A stretch of DNA of 64,000 nt, taken from positions 62,001 through 126,000 of the forward strand of contig NZ_VDGT01000012.1 of the NCBI RefSeq assembly GCF_006335015.1, in the 5' to 3' direction. This DNA is from Streptomyces sedi (GTDB lineage: Bacteria > Actinomycetota > Actinomycetes > Streptomycetales > Streptomycetaceae). Made by a program: the position numbers and the translations under genes. The notes under the pieces are model-generated. The model was given only the letters and a program-made list of their open reading frames with translations. It made no database searches and had not been told where the DNA came from. Below are positions 15,249 through 24,328 of the stretch, one piece after another. The number at the start of each line of letters is the position of its first letter. Within the stretch, counting starts at the first letter, position 1.

Positions 15249-16494
15249 GAGATTCCTCATCCGGCGTGGCCACCGCGCCGCCCGACCGGGCGCGGGGCCC
15301 GGGCCCGAGCAGTCCCACCGCCAGCGCCACGGCCGCGAGTGCCGCCGCGCCGCCGAGCAGGAAGGTGAGGGAGGCCGCCTCGACGACCAGCCCGCCCAGG
15401 AACGCGCCCAGCGCGATGGCGGCGGTGAACACCCCGACATAGACCCCCGTGACCTGCTCCGTCCGCGCGGGCGCCGCCCGCGTCATCCAGATCTGTCCGG
15501 CCACCGACAGGCCGCCGTAGGCCAGTCCCCACAGCGCGACAGCGATACCGGTCACGGCCGTCACCGTGCCGAAGAGCGCCAGCAGGCCGACGGAGAAGGC
15601 GATTCCGGCGGTCAGCGTCAGCAGCGCGGCGCGCGCCCCGCGGGCCGCCCACGCCCCGGCCACGAAGTTGCCGACCAGCCCGAAGACCCCGTAGACCATC
15701 AGCACCAGGGCGATCGGGGTGGGGGAGAGGCCGGTCTCCTCCTCCAACACCGGCCGCACATAGGTGTAGGCGGCGAAGTGCGCGGTGACCAGGAGGGCGA
15801 TCAGCACCAGGCCGACGGCCACCGCCGGATGGCGCCACAGCGGCGCGGGCGCCTCACGCGCCCCCGCTTCGGCCGGTGACGCCGGACGCGGCAGCCCGGG
15901 GAGGGCGGCGAGCAGCGCGCCGGCCAGCAGCAGCGCCGCGCCGGCGAGAGAGGCGAACGCGGCGCGCCAGCCGAAGGCGTTGCCCACCAGCGTGCCCAAC
16001 GGCACCCCCACCACGGAGGCCGCCGCGACGCCGCCGACCGCGAAGGAGACGGCGAGGGCCGCGTCCCGCGCGGCGACCAGCCGGACGGCGATGGCCGAGG
16101 CCAGCCCCCACACCGCCCCCATCCCGAGCCCGAGCACGACCCGGGAGGCCACCAGCGCGCCGAAGCCCCCGGCGACGGCGGTCAGCGCGTTGCCCACCGC
16201 GAGGACCACCATCGCGACCGCCAGCACCACGCGCCGGTCGAGGCGGCCCAGCAGGCGCGGCACGGCCGGCGCGGTGACGGCGGTGACCAGCCCGGTGATC
16301 GTCAGGCTGAGGCCGGCCGCGCCGGTGCCGGTGCCCAGCCCCTCGGCCATCGGCGTCAGCACGCCGACGGGAAGCATCTCGGAGGTGACCACCACGAAGG
16401 TGCTCGACGACAACACGGCGACCGCGCTCCACTGCCGGCGGGTGGTGCGCGTCGCGTCCTGGCCGGCGTTCTCCGCCGGCGTGTGCGAACCCAT
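15232..16494 (-). CDS. MFS transporter, DHA1 group
   Basis: A 420-residue protein with 12 hydrophobic segments and the drug:proton antiporter-1 signatures: an early EMLPVGVLTPMAEGLG, LLGRLDRRVVL between helices 2 and 3, and VLGLGMGAVWGLASAIAVRL in helix 4-5. Similar proteins export drugs or sugars (AraJ/Cmx type); the substrate is not predictable. It is divergent from a LysR gene with repeat sites between them, the usual arrangement for LysR-controlled efflux. The ATG at 16494 gives a cytoplasmic leader of about 20 residues. Confidence 0.88.
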   Translation of the reverse strand: MGSHTPAENAGQDATRTTRRQWSAVAVLSSSTFVVVTSEMLPVGVLTPMAEGLGTGTGAAGLSLTITGLVTAVTAPAVPRLLGRLDRRVVLAVAMVVLAVGNALTAVAGGFGALVASRVVLGLGMGAVWGLASAIAVRLVAARDAALAVSFAVGGVAAASVVGVPLGTLVGNAFGWRAAFASLAGAALLLAGALLAALPGLPRPASPAEAGAREAPAPLWRHPAVAVGLVLIALLVTAHFAAYTYVRPVLEEETGLSPTPIALVLMVYGVFGLVGNFVAGAWAARGARAALLTLTAGIAFSVGLLALFGTVTAVTGIAVALWGLAYGGLSVAGQIWMTRAAPARTEQVTGVYVGVFTAAIALGAFLGGLVVEAASLTFLLGGAAALAAVALAVGLLGPGPRARSGGAVATPDEESLISRS

Positions 16495-16544
16495 GACGCC
16501 AGCCAAACAGCGCCCGTGACCGGGAACAACGCCGAAGTTCTCAA

Positions 16545-16572
16545 CTGATCGATGAGCTAGGCTGATCGATGA
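16545..16572. promoter_or_regulatory. Direct-repeat operator between MFS and LysR
   Basis: CTGATCGATGA occurs twice (16545-16555 and 16562-16572) with a six-base spacer; each contains the palindrome ATCGAT. The position in the divergent promoter suggests the LysR-family regulator's binding site. Confidence 0.6.
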
Positions 16573-16611
16573 TCCGGCGGAGACCGATGGCCCGGCGGGG
16601 AAGGTGCGGCG

Positions 16612-17568
16612 ATGAACCCGGTGCATGTCCAGCAGATCGAGTGCCTGCTCACGCTCGCCGACGAGCTGCACTTCGGGCGGACCGCCGAGCGCCTCGGGTG
16701 TTCCCAGAGCCGGGTCAGCCAACTGGTCGCGGCCCTGGAACGCAGGATGGGCGTGCGGCTGGTGGATCGCACCAGCCGGCGGGTGGCGCTCACGCGCTTC
16801 GGGGGCCAGTTCGTCGACGAGGTGCGGCCCGCCTACGAGACGCTCACCTCCGTGATCGCCGGCGCCCACGAGCGCGCCAGGCGCGGGGCGTTGCGCCGGC
16901 TGCGCGTCGGCTTCCACGGCAGCGTCTACGAGGAGGTCACCGAGGCGTTCCGGCGACTGCGCGCCGAGCACGGGGTCGGCATCGCGCTCAGCGAGATCCC
17001 GCTCGGCTCCCCGTTCTCGGCGGTGCTGGCCGGGGAACTCGACGCCGCGATGGTCGAACTGCCCGCCTCCGAACCGGAGCTGACCGTCGGTTTCCGCTTC
17101 CCGCCGCAGGACAGGCTGCTGGCCGTCGCCTCCTGGCACCCGCTGGCCCGGGCGGAAGCGGTGCACGTGGAGGCGCTCGCCGGCCTCGACGTGCTCCACC
17201 CGCGCGGCGACGCGCCGGACTACTGGCGCGCGGCCCGGGTGCCGCGCACCACGCCGGCCGGCGCGCCGATCCGCTCGACGATGGGCATCAGCACCGTGCA
17301 GGAGGGCCTGGCCCTGGTGGCCGCCGGGGAGCACGTCCAGCTCGTCTGCCGCCCGCTCGCCGACCGCGCCGCCCGGGGCGACGTCCGCTGTCTGCCCGTC
17401 GAGGGGTGGGGGGAGGGGCACTCCTCCCAACTCGGCCTGGTCTGGCGCGCGGACCGGGCCGTTCCCGCGCTGCGCGCGCTCGCCGCGCTGCTGGACGAGG
17501 AGTTCGCCGGCGCCCCGCGCTCGCCCGCGCCCCCGGGGGTGCCGGCGGCGCCGCGCGCCTCCGGCTGA
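16612..17568 (+). CDS. LysR-family transcriptional regulator
   Basis: A 318-residue protein. The N-terminal winged helix is canonical (IECLLTLADELHFGRTAERL, CSQSRVSQLVAALERRMGV, RLVDRTSRRVALT), followed by the periplasmic-binding-like effector domain (LRVGFHGSVYEEV; FRFPPQDRLLAVASWHPLA). It is divergent from the MFS gene and most likely regulates it in response to an exported compound. The last 20 residues are Ala/Pro-rich and convergent with the FHA gene, 13 bases away. Confidence 0.93.
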   Translation: MNPVHVQQIECLLTLADELHFGRTAERLGCSQSRVSQLVAALERRMGVRLVDRTSRRVALTRFGGQFVDEVRPAYETLTSVIAGAHERARRGALRRLRVGFHGSVYEEVTEAFRRLRAEHGVGIALSEIPLGSPFSAVLAGELDAAMVELPASEPELTVGFRFPPQDRLLAVASWHPLARAEAVHVEALAGLDVLHPRGDAPDYWRAARVPRTTPAGAPIRSTMGISTVQEGLALVAAGEHVQLVCRPLADRAARGDVRCLPVEGWGEGHSSQLGLVWRADRAVPALRALAALLDEEFAGAPRSPAPPGVPAAPRASG

Positions 17569-17581
17569 GTCCGGGGCCGGC

Positions 17582-18406
17582 TCACGCCTCCCCGTCGAGC
17601 GCGTCCAGGGCCAGCTCCAGGGCCGCGAGGTCGGGCGGCACCAGCGTCGTGGAGTCCACGAGCTCCCGCAGCAGGTTGTGCGTCAGGGTGGCGTCGCTGG
17701 CGTCGTCGTCCGCGTCCCGCAGCAGCTTCGCCTCCACCAGCCCGCTGTGGTCCAGCCGGCGGCGGACCGCGCTCACCCGCTCCTGCACCCGGCGCTCGGT
17801 CCACCCGTACTCCGGCTGCACGGCCCTGAGCTGCTCCACGGCGCGGCGGTAGACCAACGGCCTCGGCTCCAGGTCGTAGCGCAGGTACTCCTGCCCGAGC
17901 ACGACCAGCGCCAGCCGCTCCGCGTCCGACAGCGGCCAGCGGCGCGGGGGAACGGTCTCCGCCGAGTCCCGCGCGCGGGGCCCGGTGTCGCCGTGGTCGG
18001 TGACGTACAGCTCGACGAGGTGCTCGCGGTAGCCGAAGCCGCGCACGAAGACCGGGGTGTACCCGGGCGCCAGCGGCACCGGGTCGGTCGAGGTGTGGAC
18101 CAACTGCCCGCGCGGCAGCCGCATCAGCCGCTGGCCGGTGTTCCGCAGCCACCAGCTCCGGTCGTGGTAGCTGACCTCGCCGTGGCGGCGACTGACCCCG
18201 GTGTCCTCGCGGCCCACCGTCAGTTCGTTCTCCGGGCCGCGGGACCGCCCGAAGCTGATGGTGCGGCCGATGTCGGGGGCGACGCGCAGATGGCCCGCCA
18301 GGCTTCTGGCGTGCAGGGTCCCGGGGACGACGGGCCCGGCGGGGGAGCCGGCCGCTTCCTGGCCCGAGGCGAGCCAGGCCAGGCTCGGGGCACGGTCATG
18401 GCGCAT
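17582..18406 (-). CDS. FHA-domain protein
   Basis: A 274-residue protein from ATG 18406 (AAGGGAG seven bases upstream). The FHA core is visible at about residues 45-100 (ISFGRSRGPENELTVG, SRRHGEVSY, WWLRNTGQ), with the SRRH phosphothreonine-binding motif. The C-terminal half (LSDAERLALVVLGQEYL, GWTERRVQERVSAVRRRL) looks like a DNA-binding or helical effector region of unknown family. It lies 75 bases downstream of a membrane Ser/Thr kinase on the same strand, making it a likely substrate or reader of that kinase. Confidence 0.85.
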   Translation of the reverse strand: MRHDRAPSLAWLASGQEAAGSPAGPVVPGTLHARSLAGHLRVAPDIGRTISFGRSRGPENELTVGREDTGVSRRHGEVSYHDRSWWLRNTGQRLMRLPRGQLVHTSTDPVPLAPGYTPVFVRGFGYREHLVELYVTDHGDTGPRARDSAETVPPRRWPLSDAERLALVVLGQEYLRYDLEPRPLVYRRAVEQLRAVQPEYGWTERRVQERVSAVRRRLDHSGLVEAKLLRDADDDASDATLTHNLLRELVDSTTLVPPDLAALELALDALDGEA

Positions 18407-18481
18407 CGTGGCGCTCCCTTCCTCACGTCTCGTCACGTCGTGAGTGCCAGTCTCGCCCGGCCTCCCCGGGACCCCTCCCGG

Positions 18482-20401
18482 TCAGCCGGCCGGCGGCAGC
18501 CGTCCGCTCACCCGGGTGGCCAGCTCGGTCACCCCGTCGCACAACTCGTCCATCGCGCGCGGCCCCTTGACGTAGAGCCGCACCATCTCCGCGTAGGTGT
18601 CGGCGTCCCGCCCGCCGTACTCGCGGTACGCGACGAACGCGGTGCAGGTCTCCGGATCGTTCTCCGGCGCTATCAGCGTCTCGTAGCCGTTCAGCGGCCC
18701 CCACTCGCCGTCGGGGAGGGAGTCGGGCTGGTCGCGGTGGAAGGAGACCTTCGCCTCCATGCCGCTGTCGTCGTCGGCCCACTCGCACGACCACTCCATG
18801 AGCCCGACCTCGGGCTCGTCCCCGACCAGCTCCGGAACGGTCGCCAGCGCCTCGCGTTCGACCAGCCCGCAGGCGCTCTCCCACACCAGCGACTCCTCGG
18901 CGCGCTCTGCCGGCAGGCGCGGCACCGCGCCCTCGGCGAGCACGGCGGCCACCCCCCTGGCCGCCGCCTCCGCGACGTTGCACAGCGCCGTCCCTCCGCC
19001 GGCCACCGGGTCGCCCTCCTCGGTGGCGCGCAGCAGAAGCACCCTCTGCTCGGTCTCCGCGCCGGGCGGTACCAGCGTCATCCGGCACTCGTCGGCCGCC
19101 GGTTCGCCCGGCACCACCGCCAACTCGCCGATGGTGCGCGTGGTCCCGCTCGTCTCCGGCGGCGCTCCGGGCCGCACCTGGAGCGAGACGTCGACCCGCG
19201 ACCGGCCCTCTCCCTCGCCGTTGAGGATGACCTCGCACTGGTCGAAGTTGCCGAAGTCCGTGTCCACCCGGGTGTCGCCGAACTGGCTGAGCTCCCGCAC
19301 GTCGAGCAGCGCGCACAGGTCGGCGGTGCGCGGGTCGCCGACGACGCCCTCCTCGCCGACGACGCCCCGCTCGCCCGCGGCCGGGCCCGACGGCCCCTCG
19401 TCGCCATCATCCGCGCCGTTGACCGCCACCATCACCAGCAGGCCGGAGAGCAGCGCGGCGGCGCCGACGGCCCCGACCGCCAACGGCCACCGGCCGCGCG
19501 GGGAACGGGGCACCCCGCCGGTCGTCGCGTCCGGGCCCGGGCCGGAGCCGGGGCGCGACAGGCCGGCCGTGCGCGGCCCGGACGCCGGCTCCCCGTCGGC
19601 GACCGCCGCCAGCAGCCGGCTGGCCTCGGCCGCGTCCGGCCTGGCGCCCGGGTCGTGGCGCAGCATCTCCTCCAGCACCGGCGCCAACGGCCCGACACGC
19701 TCGGTGTCCACCTGAATCACGCCCCGCTCGGCGCGCCACCGCCGCAGCGACTCGCCGGCCTCCTCCGTGCGGCTGCCGGTCACCAGCGCGTGCACCGTCG
19801 CCGCCAGGCTGAAGACGTCGGAGGCCGGCCGGGGGATGTGCCCCCTGGCCATCTCGGGGGCCGCGTAGTCGGGGGTGAAGCTGAACGGCCCGTTGACGGT
19901 CACGGTCTGGGTGTCGCGGAAGCGGTAGGCGGCGCCGAAGTCCAGCAGCTTCGCGGCGCCCCGGTGATCGCGGCCCACGTTGGCCGGCTTCACGTCGCAG
20001 TGCACGATGCCGCTCTCGTGCAACGCGGCCAGCGCGTCCGCGAGTTGGGCGCCGACCCGGGCCGCGTCGCCCGGCGTCATCGGCCGCCCGCGGTCGAGCC
20101 CGCCCCCCGGCACGTACTCCAGCACCAGCCAGTGGCCCGCTCCCGCCGGCGCGTCGGGCGGCGCCTCCAGGACGTTCAGCAACGTCACCACGTGAGGATG
20201 GTCGCGGAACCTCGACATGGTGCGTGGTTCCCTCAGCGTCGCCTCGAAGGGAACCGCGCCACCGACGGGCGACTGGCCGGGTTTGAGCGCGACATCACCG
20301 CCGGCCCACCGGTCCTGTGCCCGCCACACGTCACCGCCGCGCCCCGTTCCGATGACTTCCTGAAGGACGTACTTGCCGGCTAACTCGTCTCCCGGACGCA
20401 C
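18482..20401 (-). CDS. Membrane Ser/Thr protein kinase (PknB type)
   Basis: A 639-residue protein from GTG 20401. The kinase domain occupies residues 1-280: glycine loop GTGRGGDVWRA, Lys in VALKPG, catalytic Asp136 in VHCDVKPAN, LLDFGAA and DYAAPEMA. After a Pro/Gly linker there is one membrane helix (about 302-325, LAVGAVGAAALLSGLLVMV), then an extracellular part with Cys pairs and two similar halves (CALLDVRELSQFG; CGLVEREALATVP) resembling DUF3558-like sensor modules. Residue 7 is a TTA codon (20381-20383), implying bldA dependence. The FHA protein gene follows. Confidence 0.92.
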   Translation of the reverse strand: MRPGDELAGKYVLQEVIGTGRGGDVWRAQDRWAGGDVALKPGQSPVGGAVPFEATLREPRTMSRFRDHPHVVTLLNVLEAPPDAPAGAGHWLVLEYVPGGGLDRGRPMTPGDAARVGAQLADALAALHESGIVHCDVKPANVGRDHRGAAKLLDFGAAYRFRDTQTVTVNGPFSFTPDYAAPEMARGHIPRPASDVFSLAATVHALVTGSRTEEAGESLRRWRAERGVIQVDTERVGPLAPVLEEMLRHDPGARPDAAEASRLLAAVADGEPASGPRTAGLSRPGSGPGPDATTGGVPRSPRGRWPLAVGAVGAAALLSGLLVMVAVNGADDGDEGPSGPAAGERGVVGEEGVVGDPRTADLCALLDVRELSQFGDTRVDTDFGNFDQCEVILNGEGEGRSRVDVSLQVRPGAPPETSGTTRTIGELAVVPGEPAADECRMTLVPPGAETEQRVLLLRATEEGDPVAGGGTALCNVAEAAARGVAAVLAEGAVPRLPAERAEESLVWESACGLVEREALATVPELVGDEPEVGLMEWSCEWADDDSGMEAKVSFHRDQPDSLPDGEWGPLNGYETLIAPENDPETCTAFVAYREYGGRDADTYAEMVRLYVKGPRAMDELCDGVTELATRVSGRLPPAG

Positions 20402-20616
20402 CCTTCCCCCTCACCCCGCGCACCGGTGCGCACTCCTCGCGCGCACGGGAAGAACCTACTGCGGTCGCGCGGCGCCCGGAGCCGACTACCCGGCGGTCTT
20501 CACGACGTGGCCACAACCGGATCACGGACGCGCCCGTGCCCCCTCCCGGGCACCGTTCCTATTCTTCCCCCCGGGACACCGCGCCCGCACCGCACCCGGA
20601 CCAGAGGGAGAACCCC

Positions 20617-21495
20617 GTGAGGCCCAGCCGCCCCGCCCACCCCGCCCGCGCCACCGGTCGCCGCCGCAGGCTGCCGCTGGCGCTCGCCGCCCTCACGGCG
20701 CTGGCCGCGGCGCCGGTCGCCTCCACCACCGTGTGGGCGGCCGACGATGCCTCCCCGGCGGCGGGACCGGCGAGCGGACCGGTGAACGGACCGGTGAACG
20801 GACCGGCGGGCGGACCGGTGGAGGGGAACGCCGAACTGCCGTCCGACGTCCTGGACCTGAGCGACTGGAAGGTGACGCTGCCGGTAGGCGACGACGAGGA
20901 CCCCACCGAGATCTACCAGCCGGAGCTGGACGGCTACTCCCACGACCCGTACTTCGAGGTCGCCCCCTCGGGCGAGGCGGTGCGCTTCCGCGCGCCCGTC
21001 AACGGCGTCACCACCGGCGGCTCCAGCTACCCCCGCTCCGAGCTGCGGGAGATGGAGCCCGGAGGGGAGGACGAGACCGAGTGGTCCTCCACCTCCGGCA
21101 CCCACACCATGACGGTGCGGGAGGCGTTCACCCACCTCCCCGAGGAGCGGCCCTGGGTGGTCGGCGCGCAGATACACGGCGGCGACGACGACGTGACGGT
21201 GGTGCGCCTGGAGGACGACGAGCTGTGGGTCACCGAGGGGGACACCCGCCACCACCATCTGCTCACGGACGAGTACGAGTTGGGCACCGTCTTCGAGATC
21301 ACCTACGTGGTCTCCGACGGGGAGATCGAGGTCCACTACAACGGTGAACTGGCCACGACGCTCGACCACTCCGACCCCACCAACTACTTCAAGGCCGGCG
21401 CCTACACGCAGGCCAACTGCGGGAACTCCTCGCCCTGCGACGACGACAACTACGGCGAGGTCGAGATCCACGAGCTGACGGTCGAACACCGGTAG
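20617..21495 (+). CDS. Secreted alginate lyase, PL7 family
   Basis: A 292-residue protein from GTG 20617, eight bases after GAGGGAG. An Arg-rich signal peptide (GRRRRLPLALAALTALAAAP...) is followed by a Gly/Pro/Asn spacer with a repeated GPVN unit. The catalytic domain has the three PL7 signatures: RSELRE (R140), QIH (Q185-H187) and YFKAGAYTQ (Y257). QIH with Ile usually indicates polyguluronate or mixed substrate preference in this family. It would cleave alginate by beta-elimination outside the cell. It is divergent from the kinase and convergent with the aminotransferase gene. Confidence 0.93.
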   Translation: MRPSRPAHPARATGRRRRLPLALAALTALAAAPVASTTVWAADDASPAAGPASGPVNGPVNGPAGGPVEGNAELPSDVLDLSDWKVTLPVGDDEDPTEIYQPELDGYSHDPYFEVAPSGEAVRFRAPVNGVTTGGSSYPRSELREMEPGGEDETEWSSTSGTHTMTVREAFTHLPEERPWVVGAQIHGGDDDVTVVRLEDDELWVTEGDTRHHHLLTDEYELGTVFEITYVVSDGEIEVHYNGELATTLDHSDPTNYFKAGAYTQANCGNSSPCDDDNYGEVEIHELTVEHR

Positions 21496-21540
21496 GGAGG
21501 ACGGGGGCGCGCGAGCCCGCGAAGACCCGAAGGAGCGGCC

Positions 21541-22872
21541 CTACCCTGCCGTGAGGGCGGCGAGCGCGCCGATCAGGCGGTCGACGTGCTCCCCCGGAGT
21601 GCCGGCTCCGAAGCTGGCGCGCAGCGCCCGCAGCGTGCCGCCGCAGTCCTCCGAGTCGCCGTCCGCGTCGAGCAGCCGCCGCACCAGCGGCTGCGCGCAG
21701 AACATCCCGGACCGCACCCCGATCCCGTACCGCTCGGAGAGCACCGTCGCCAACTCCCCGCTCTCCCAGCCGTCGACGGTGAAGGAGACGACGGCCACCC
21801 GTTCCGACTCCGCGCCGAACAGGGAGAGTTCGGTGACCGCAGGCAGTGCGGCGAGCCCCGTGCGCAGCCGGGTCAGCAGCTCCGCCTCCCGCGCGCGGAG
21901 CGCGGGGTACCCGCCGCCGTCGGTCAGTGCCCGGCAGGCGGCGGCGACGGCCAGCGCCCCGACGACGTTGGGCGAGCCCGCCTCGTGGCGGGCCTCGCCC
22001 TCGGCCCAGCTCACCCGCAGCCCGCCGTCTCCGTCGCGCGCGACGACGCGGGTCGCCCCGCCGCCGGCCAGATAGGGCTCGGCCGCGTCCAGCCAGTCGG
22101 CGCGGCCGGCGAGGACGCCGGCGCCGAACGGCGCGTACAGCTTGTGGCCGGAGAACGCGACCCAGTCCACGCCCAGTTCGCCGACGTTCACCTCCCGGTG
22201 GGGCACCAGCTGCGCCGCGTCCAGCACGATCCGGGCGCCGTGCCGGTGCGCGGCGGCGGCCAGCCGGCGCACCGGCCACAGCTCGCCGGTCACGTTGGAG
22301 GCGCCCGTGACGCACAGCAGCTTGGGGCCCTCGGGGGCCCCGGCGAGCGCCTCCTCGGCGACGCGGACCGCCTCCTCGGGGGCGGTGGGCGCCGGCAGGT
22401 GGTGGACCCGGTGGCCGTGGTGCGCCCAGGGCAGCAGCGCCGCGTGGTGCTCCGTCTCGAAGACGAAGACCCGGGTGCCGGCGGGCAGCGCGGCGGCCAG
22501 CAGGTTGAGCGAGTCGGTGGTGGAACGGGTGAAGAGCAGCCGGTCGTCGGCCCGACAGCCGAGGAAGGCGGCCACCGTCTCCCGTGCGCGCTCGAACAGC
22601 TCGGTGGAGAGCCGGGAGAGATGGCCCGTTCCCCGGTGCACGCTGCCGTAGTAGGGGGCGTAGGCGGCGACCTCGTCCCACACCCGGCGCAGCACGGGGG
22701 CGCTCGCGGCGTAGTCGAGCGCCGCGTAGCCGATCTCGCCGCCGCCGGCGAGCGGGGCGGTCACCGCCTCGCTGAGGACGGCGTGCGGGTCGGCCGCGCT
22801 GTCGGGCACGGAACGGAGGGGGCGCGGGGGGACGGGCGTGACGGCAGGGCGGGGCGCGGTGTGCGTGGGCAT
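21541..22872 (-). CDS. Class V PLP aminotransferase (cysteine-desulfurase fold)
   Basis: A 443-residue PLP enzyme. Recognisable features are YAALDYAASAPVLRRVWDEV, FTRSTTDSLNLLA (phosphate-binding), FVFETEHHAALLPW, VLDAAQLVPH and the Schiff-base Lys244 in FSGHKLYAPFGAG. This is the SufS/CsdA-like branch, but the enzyme is free-standing, without suf genes beside it, and the active-site loop Cys region near the C-terminus reads VRSGMFCAQPLVRRLL. It may be a desulfurase or a carbon-sulfur lyase or other specialised aminotransferase. The N-terminal 35 residues are Pro-rich. Confidence 0.85.
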   Translation of the reverse strand: MPTHTAPRPAVTPVPPRPLRSVPDSAADPHAVLSEAVTAPLAGGGEIGYAALDYAASAPVLRRVWDEVAAYAPYYGSVHRGTGHLSRLSTELFERARETVAAFLGCRADDRLLFTRSTTDSLNLLAAALPAGTRVFVFETEHHAALLPWAHHGHRVHHLPAPTAPEEAVRVAEEALAGAPEGPKLLCVTGASNVTGELWPVRRLAAAAHRHGARIVLDAAQLVPHREVNVGELGVDWVAFSGHKLYAPFGAGVLAGRADWLDAAEPYLAGGGATRVVARDGDGGLRVSWAEGEARHEAGSPNVVGALAVAAACRALTDGGGYPALRAREAELLTRLRTGLAALPAVTELSLFGAESERVAVVSFTVDGWESGELATVLSERYGIGVRSGMFCAQPLVRRLLDADGDSEDCGGTLRALRASFGAGTPGEHVDRLIGALAALTAG

Positions 22873-23220
22873 GACGATGTCTCCGGCGGGACTCGACGGG
22901 TGGAGGTCGCGGCGGAGCGCGCCGCGAGGGGAAACGGGCGGAGGCGGAGCCGAAGGCTCCTACCGCATTCGCTGACGCACGAGAAACTCCCGGGGGCCGC
23001 ACTTGCCATGGACCCTGCTGTCCACGGCCCGGTCATCACCCGGGGCACCCCGCCGCGACGGAGGGTTGCCGGACAGCGGGCCGGGGCCCATTGACGCTGT
23101 CACTCGTGACCTTGTCGGGCAGTGTGCCACAACGTCCCGAGGGGCGGAAGTCGCTGCCCGACTGGTGGGACGCGGGGGCCTTGCCGGCCTGGGCGGGTTG
23201 TCGTCTGCGGCCCGGTGTGT
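22873..23220. other. Intergenic region upstream of class V aminotransferase
   Basis: No gene is supported here. A short hairpin GGAGCC-GAA-GGCTCC lies at 22946-22960, in what would be the aminotransferase leader on the minus strand; a role in attenuation is possible but nothing else supports it. Confidence 0.4.
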
Positions 23221-23432
23221 GGTTGCTCGCGCAGTTCCCCGCGCCCCTGGTTGTGGTGGGCGTGGTCGGTCAGGTGCGGGTTTCGTCTTCGGTAGGTGGC
23301 GGCCTGCTTGGGGGCGCGGGGAACTGCGCGGTGCATTGGTGGCGGGGGTTGGTCGACTATGGAGCTTCGTGGCTGGGTGGGTTGTCGGCGTGAGCCCGGT
23401 GGTGGGTTGCTCGCGCAGTTCCCCGCGCCCCT
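23221..23432. repeat. Cluster of Streptomyces GCGCAGTTCCCCGCGCCCC repeats
   Basis: The 19-mer occurs at 23229-23247 and 23413-23431 on the plus strand, and inverted at 23311-23329. The two direct copies share a longer context beginning GGTTGCTCGC. A diverged relative (GCGCGGTTCCCCGCGCC) occurs near 51,250. The stretch to 23494 has no supported gene. Confidence 0.8.
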
Positions 23433-23494
23433 TGGGCGGGTGGGCGCGGTCGGTGGGGCGCCACGGCCGCGCGGCGGGCCGGCAGCCGGTGCGC

Positions 23495-24037
23495 TCAGAG
23501 CTCGAACTCGGCGGGGGAGAGGCCCAGCGCGACGCACGCCTCACGGAGCACCGCCGCCTCGGCGGGCGCCACATACCCGTCGGCGCCGGCGACCACGATG
23601 CCGATCTGCACCACGGCCCGCGCCTCCTGCGGCTTCTTCGCCGCCTTGGCCACGTCGGCCATCGCCGCCGACCTGCCGTCCGCGAACCGGGAGCCGAGGG
23701 CGTCCACGTGCTTGGCGAACTGGGCGCGCAGCTGGTCGGCCGGGAAGTTCTGGAGGACGTCGTTGGTCAGGATCAGGTGCTCCACCTGCTGCCGCTCCGC
23801 CGGGTCCACCCGCCCGTCGGCGGCGGCGACCAGCGCGCAGAGCGCGACGCTGGCGTCCCGGAATCCGCCCGACTTCAGCTCGCCCTTCAGCGAGGTCAGC
23901 TGCGCCTTGAGCGCGCTCACCAGCTTGGCCTTCGAGCCGCCGCTCCCGCTCGCGCCGGGGGAGGAGGTCTTGCCGCCGCCCTTGGACTGCTGGAGGTTCT
24001 TGGCCTGACTCAGGGCTGGTCCTTGATCTTGTCCCAC
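23495..24037 (-). CDS. TerB-family tellurite-resistance-like protein (N-terminus frameshifted)
   Basis: The protein has the all-helical TerB fold, normally about 150 residues: FRDASVALCALVAAADGRVD (first acidic metal-binding site), NFPADQLRAQFAKHVDALGS and GADGYVAPAEAAVLREACVALGL (second site). The expected start is an ATG at 24043-24045 with GGGAG upstream, giving MAMWDKIKDQP then a stop; the TerB frame resumes one base out of step (ALSQAKNLQQSKGG). One missing base near CAGCCCTGAG would explain it. If intact it must start at an unusual GTG at 24037. Function: stress or membrane-associated, not firmly known. Confidence 0.75.
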   Translation of the reverse strand: MGQDQGPALSQAKNLQQSKGGGKTSSPGASGSGGSKAKLVSALKAQLTSLKGELKSGGFRDASVALCALVAAADGRVDPAERQQVEHLILTNDVLQNFPADQLRAQFAKHVDALGSRFADGRSAAMADVAKAAKKPQEARAVVQIGIVVAGADGYVAPAEAAVLREACVALGLSPAEFEL

Positions 24038-24328
24038 ATCGCCATCGGCGTGCTCCCGACTCTCTGTCCGGCCGCCTACCGGTGTGGTAGCGCCTCACGT
24101 TTCCGGAAAACGTCGTCCGCCCGGCGCGAGTTCCCGGAACGGCCGGAAGAGGAGGGGCGCGTTCCGCCCGCCGCACGCCCCCGGCGCCCCGTGGGAGGCA
24201 CGTGGCGTCAACTCGCCACGAGAGAAGTCGCATTGCGTTCATGTCGCGCTGGACTTCGGCGGTGTGCGGCTGGTTAAGGTCGGGCCGGGGGAAAGCGGAA
24301 TGACGCGTTCGGGTGACATGGGGGCACG

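Noticed and set aside
22761..23048. Short minus-strand frame with two Cys before the aminotransferase, considered as a Cys attenuator leader
   Set aside because: No Shine-Dalgarno sequence and the Cys are not clustered as in attenuators; the hairpin alone is weak evidence.
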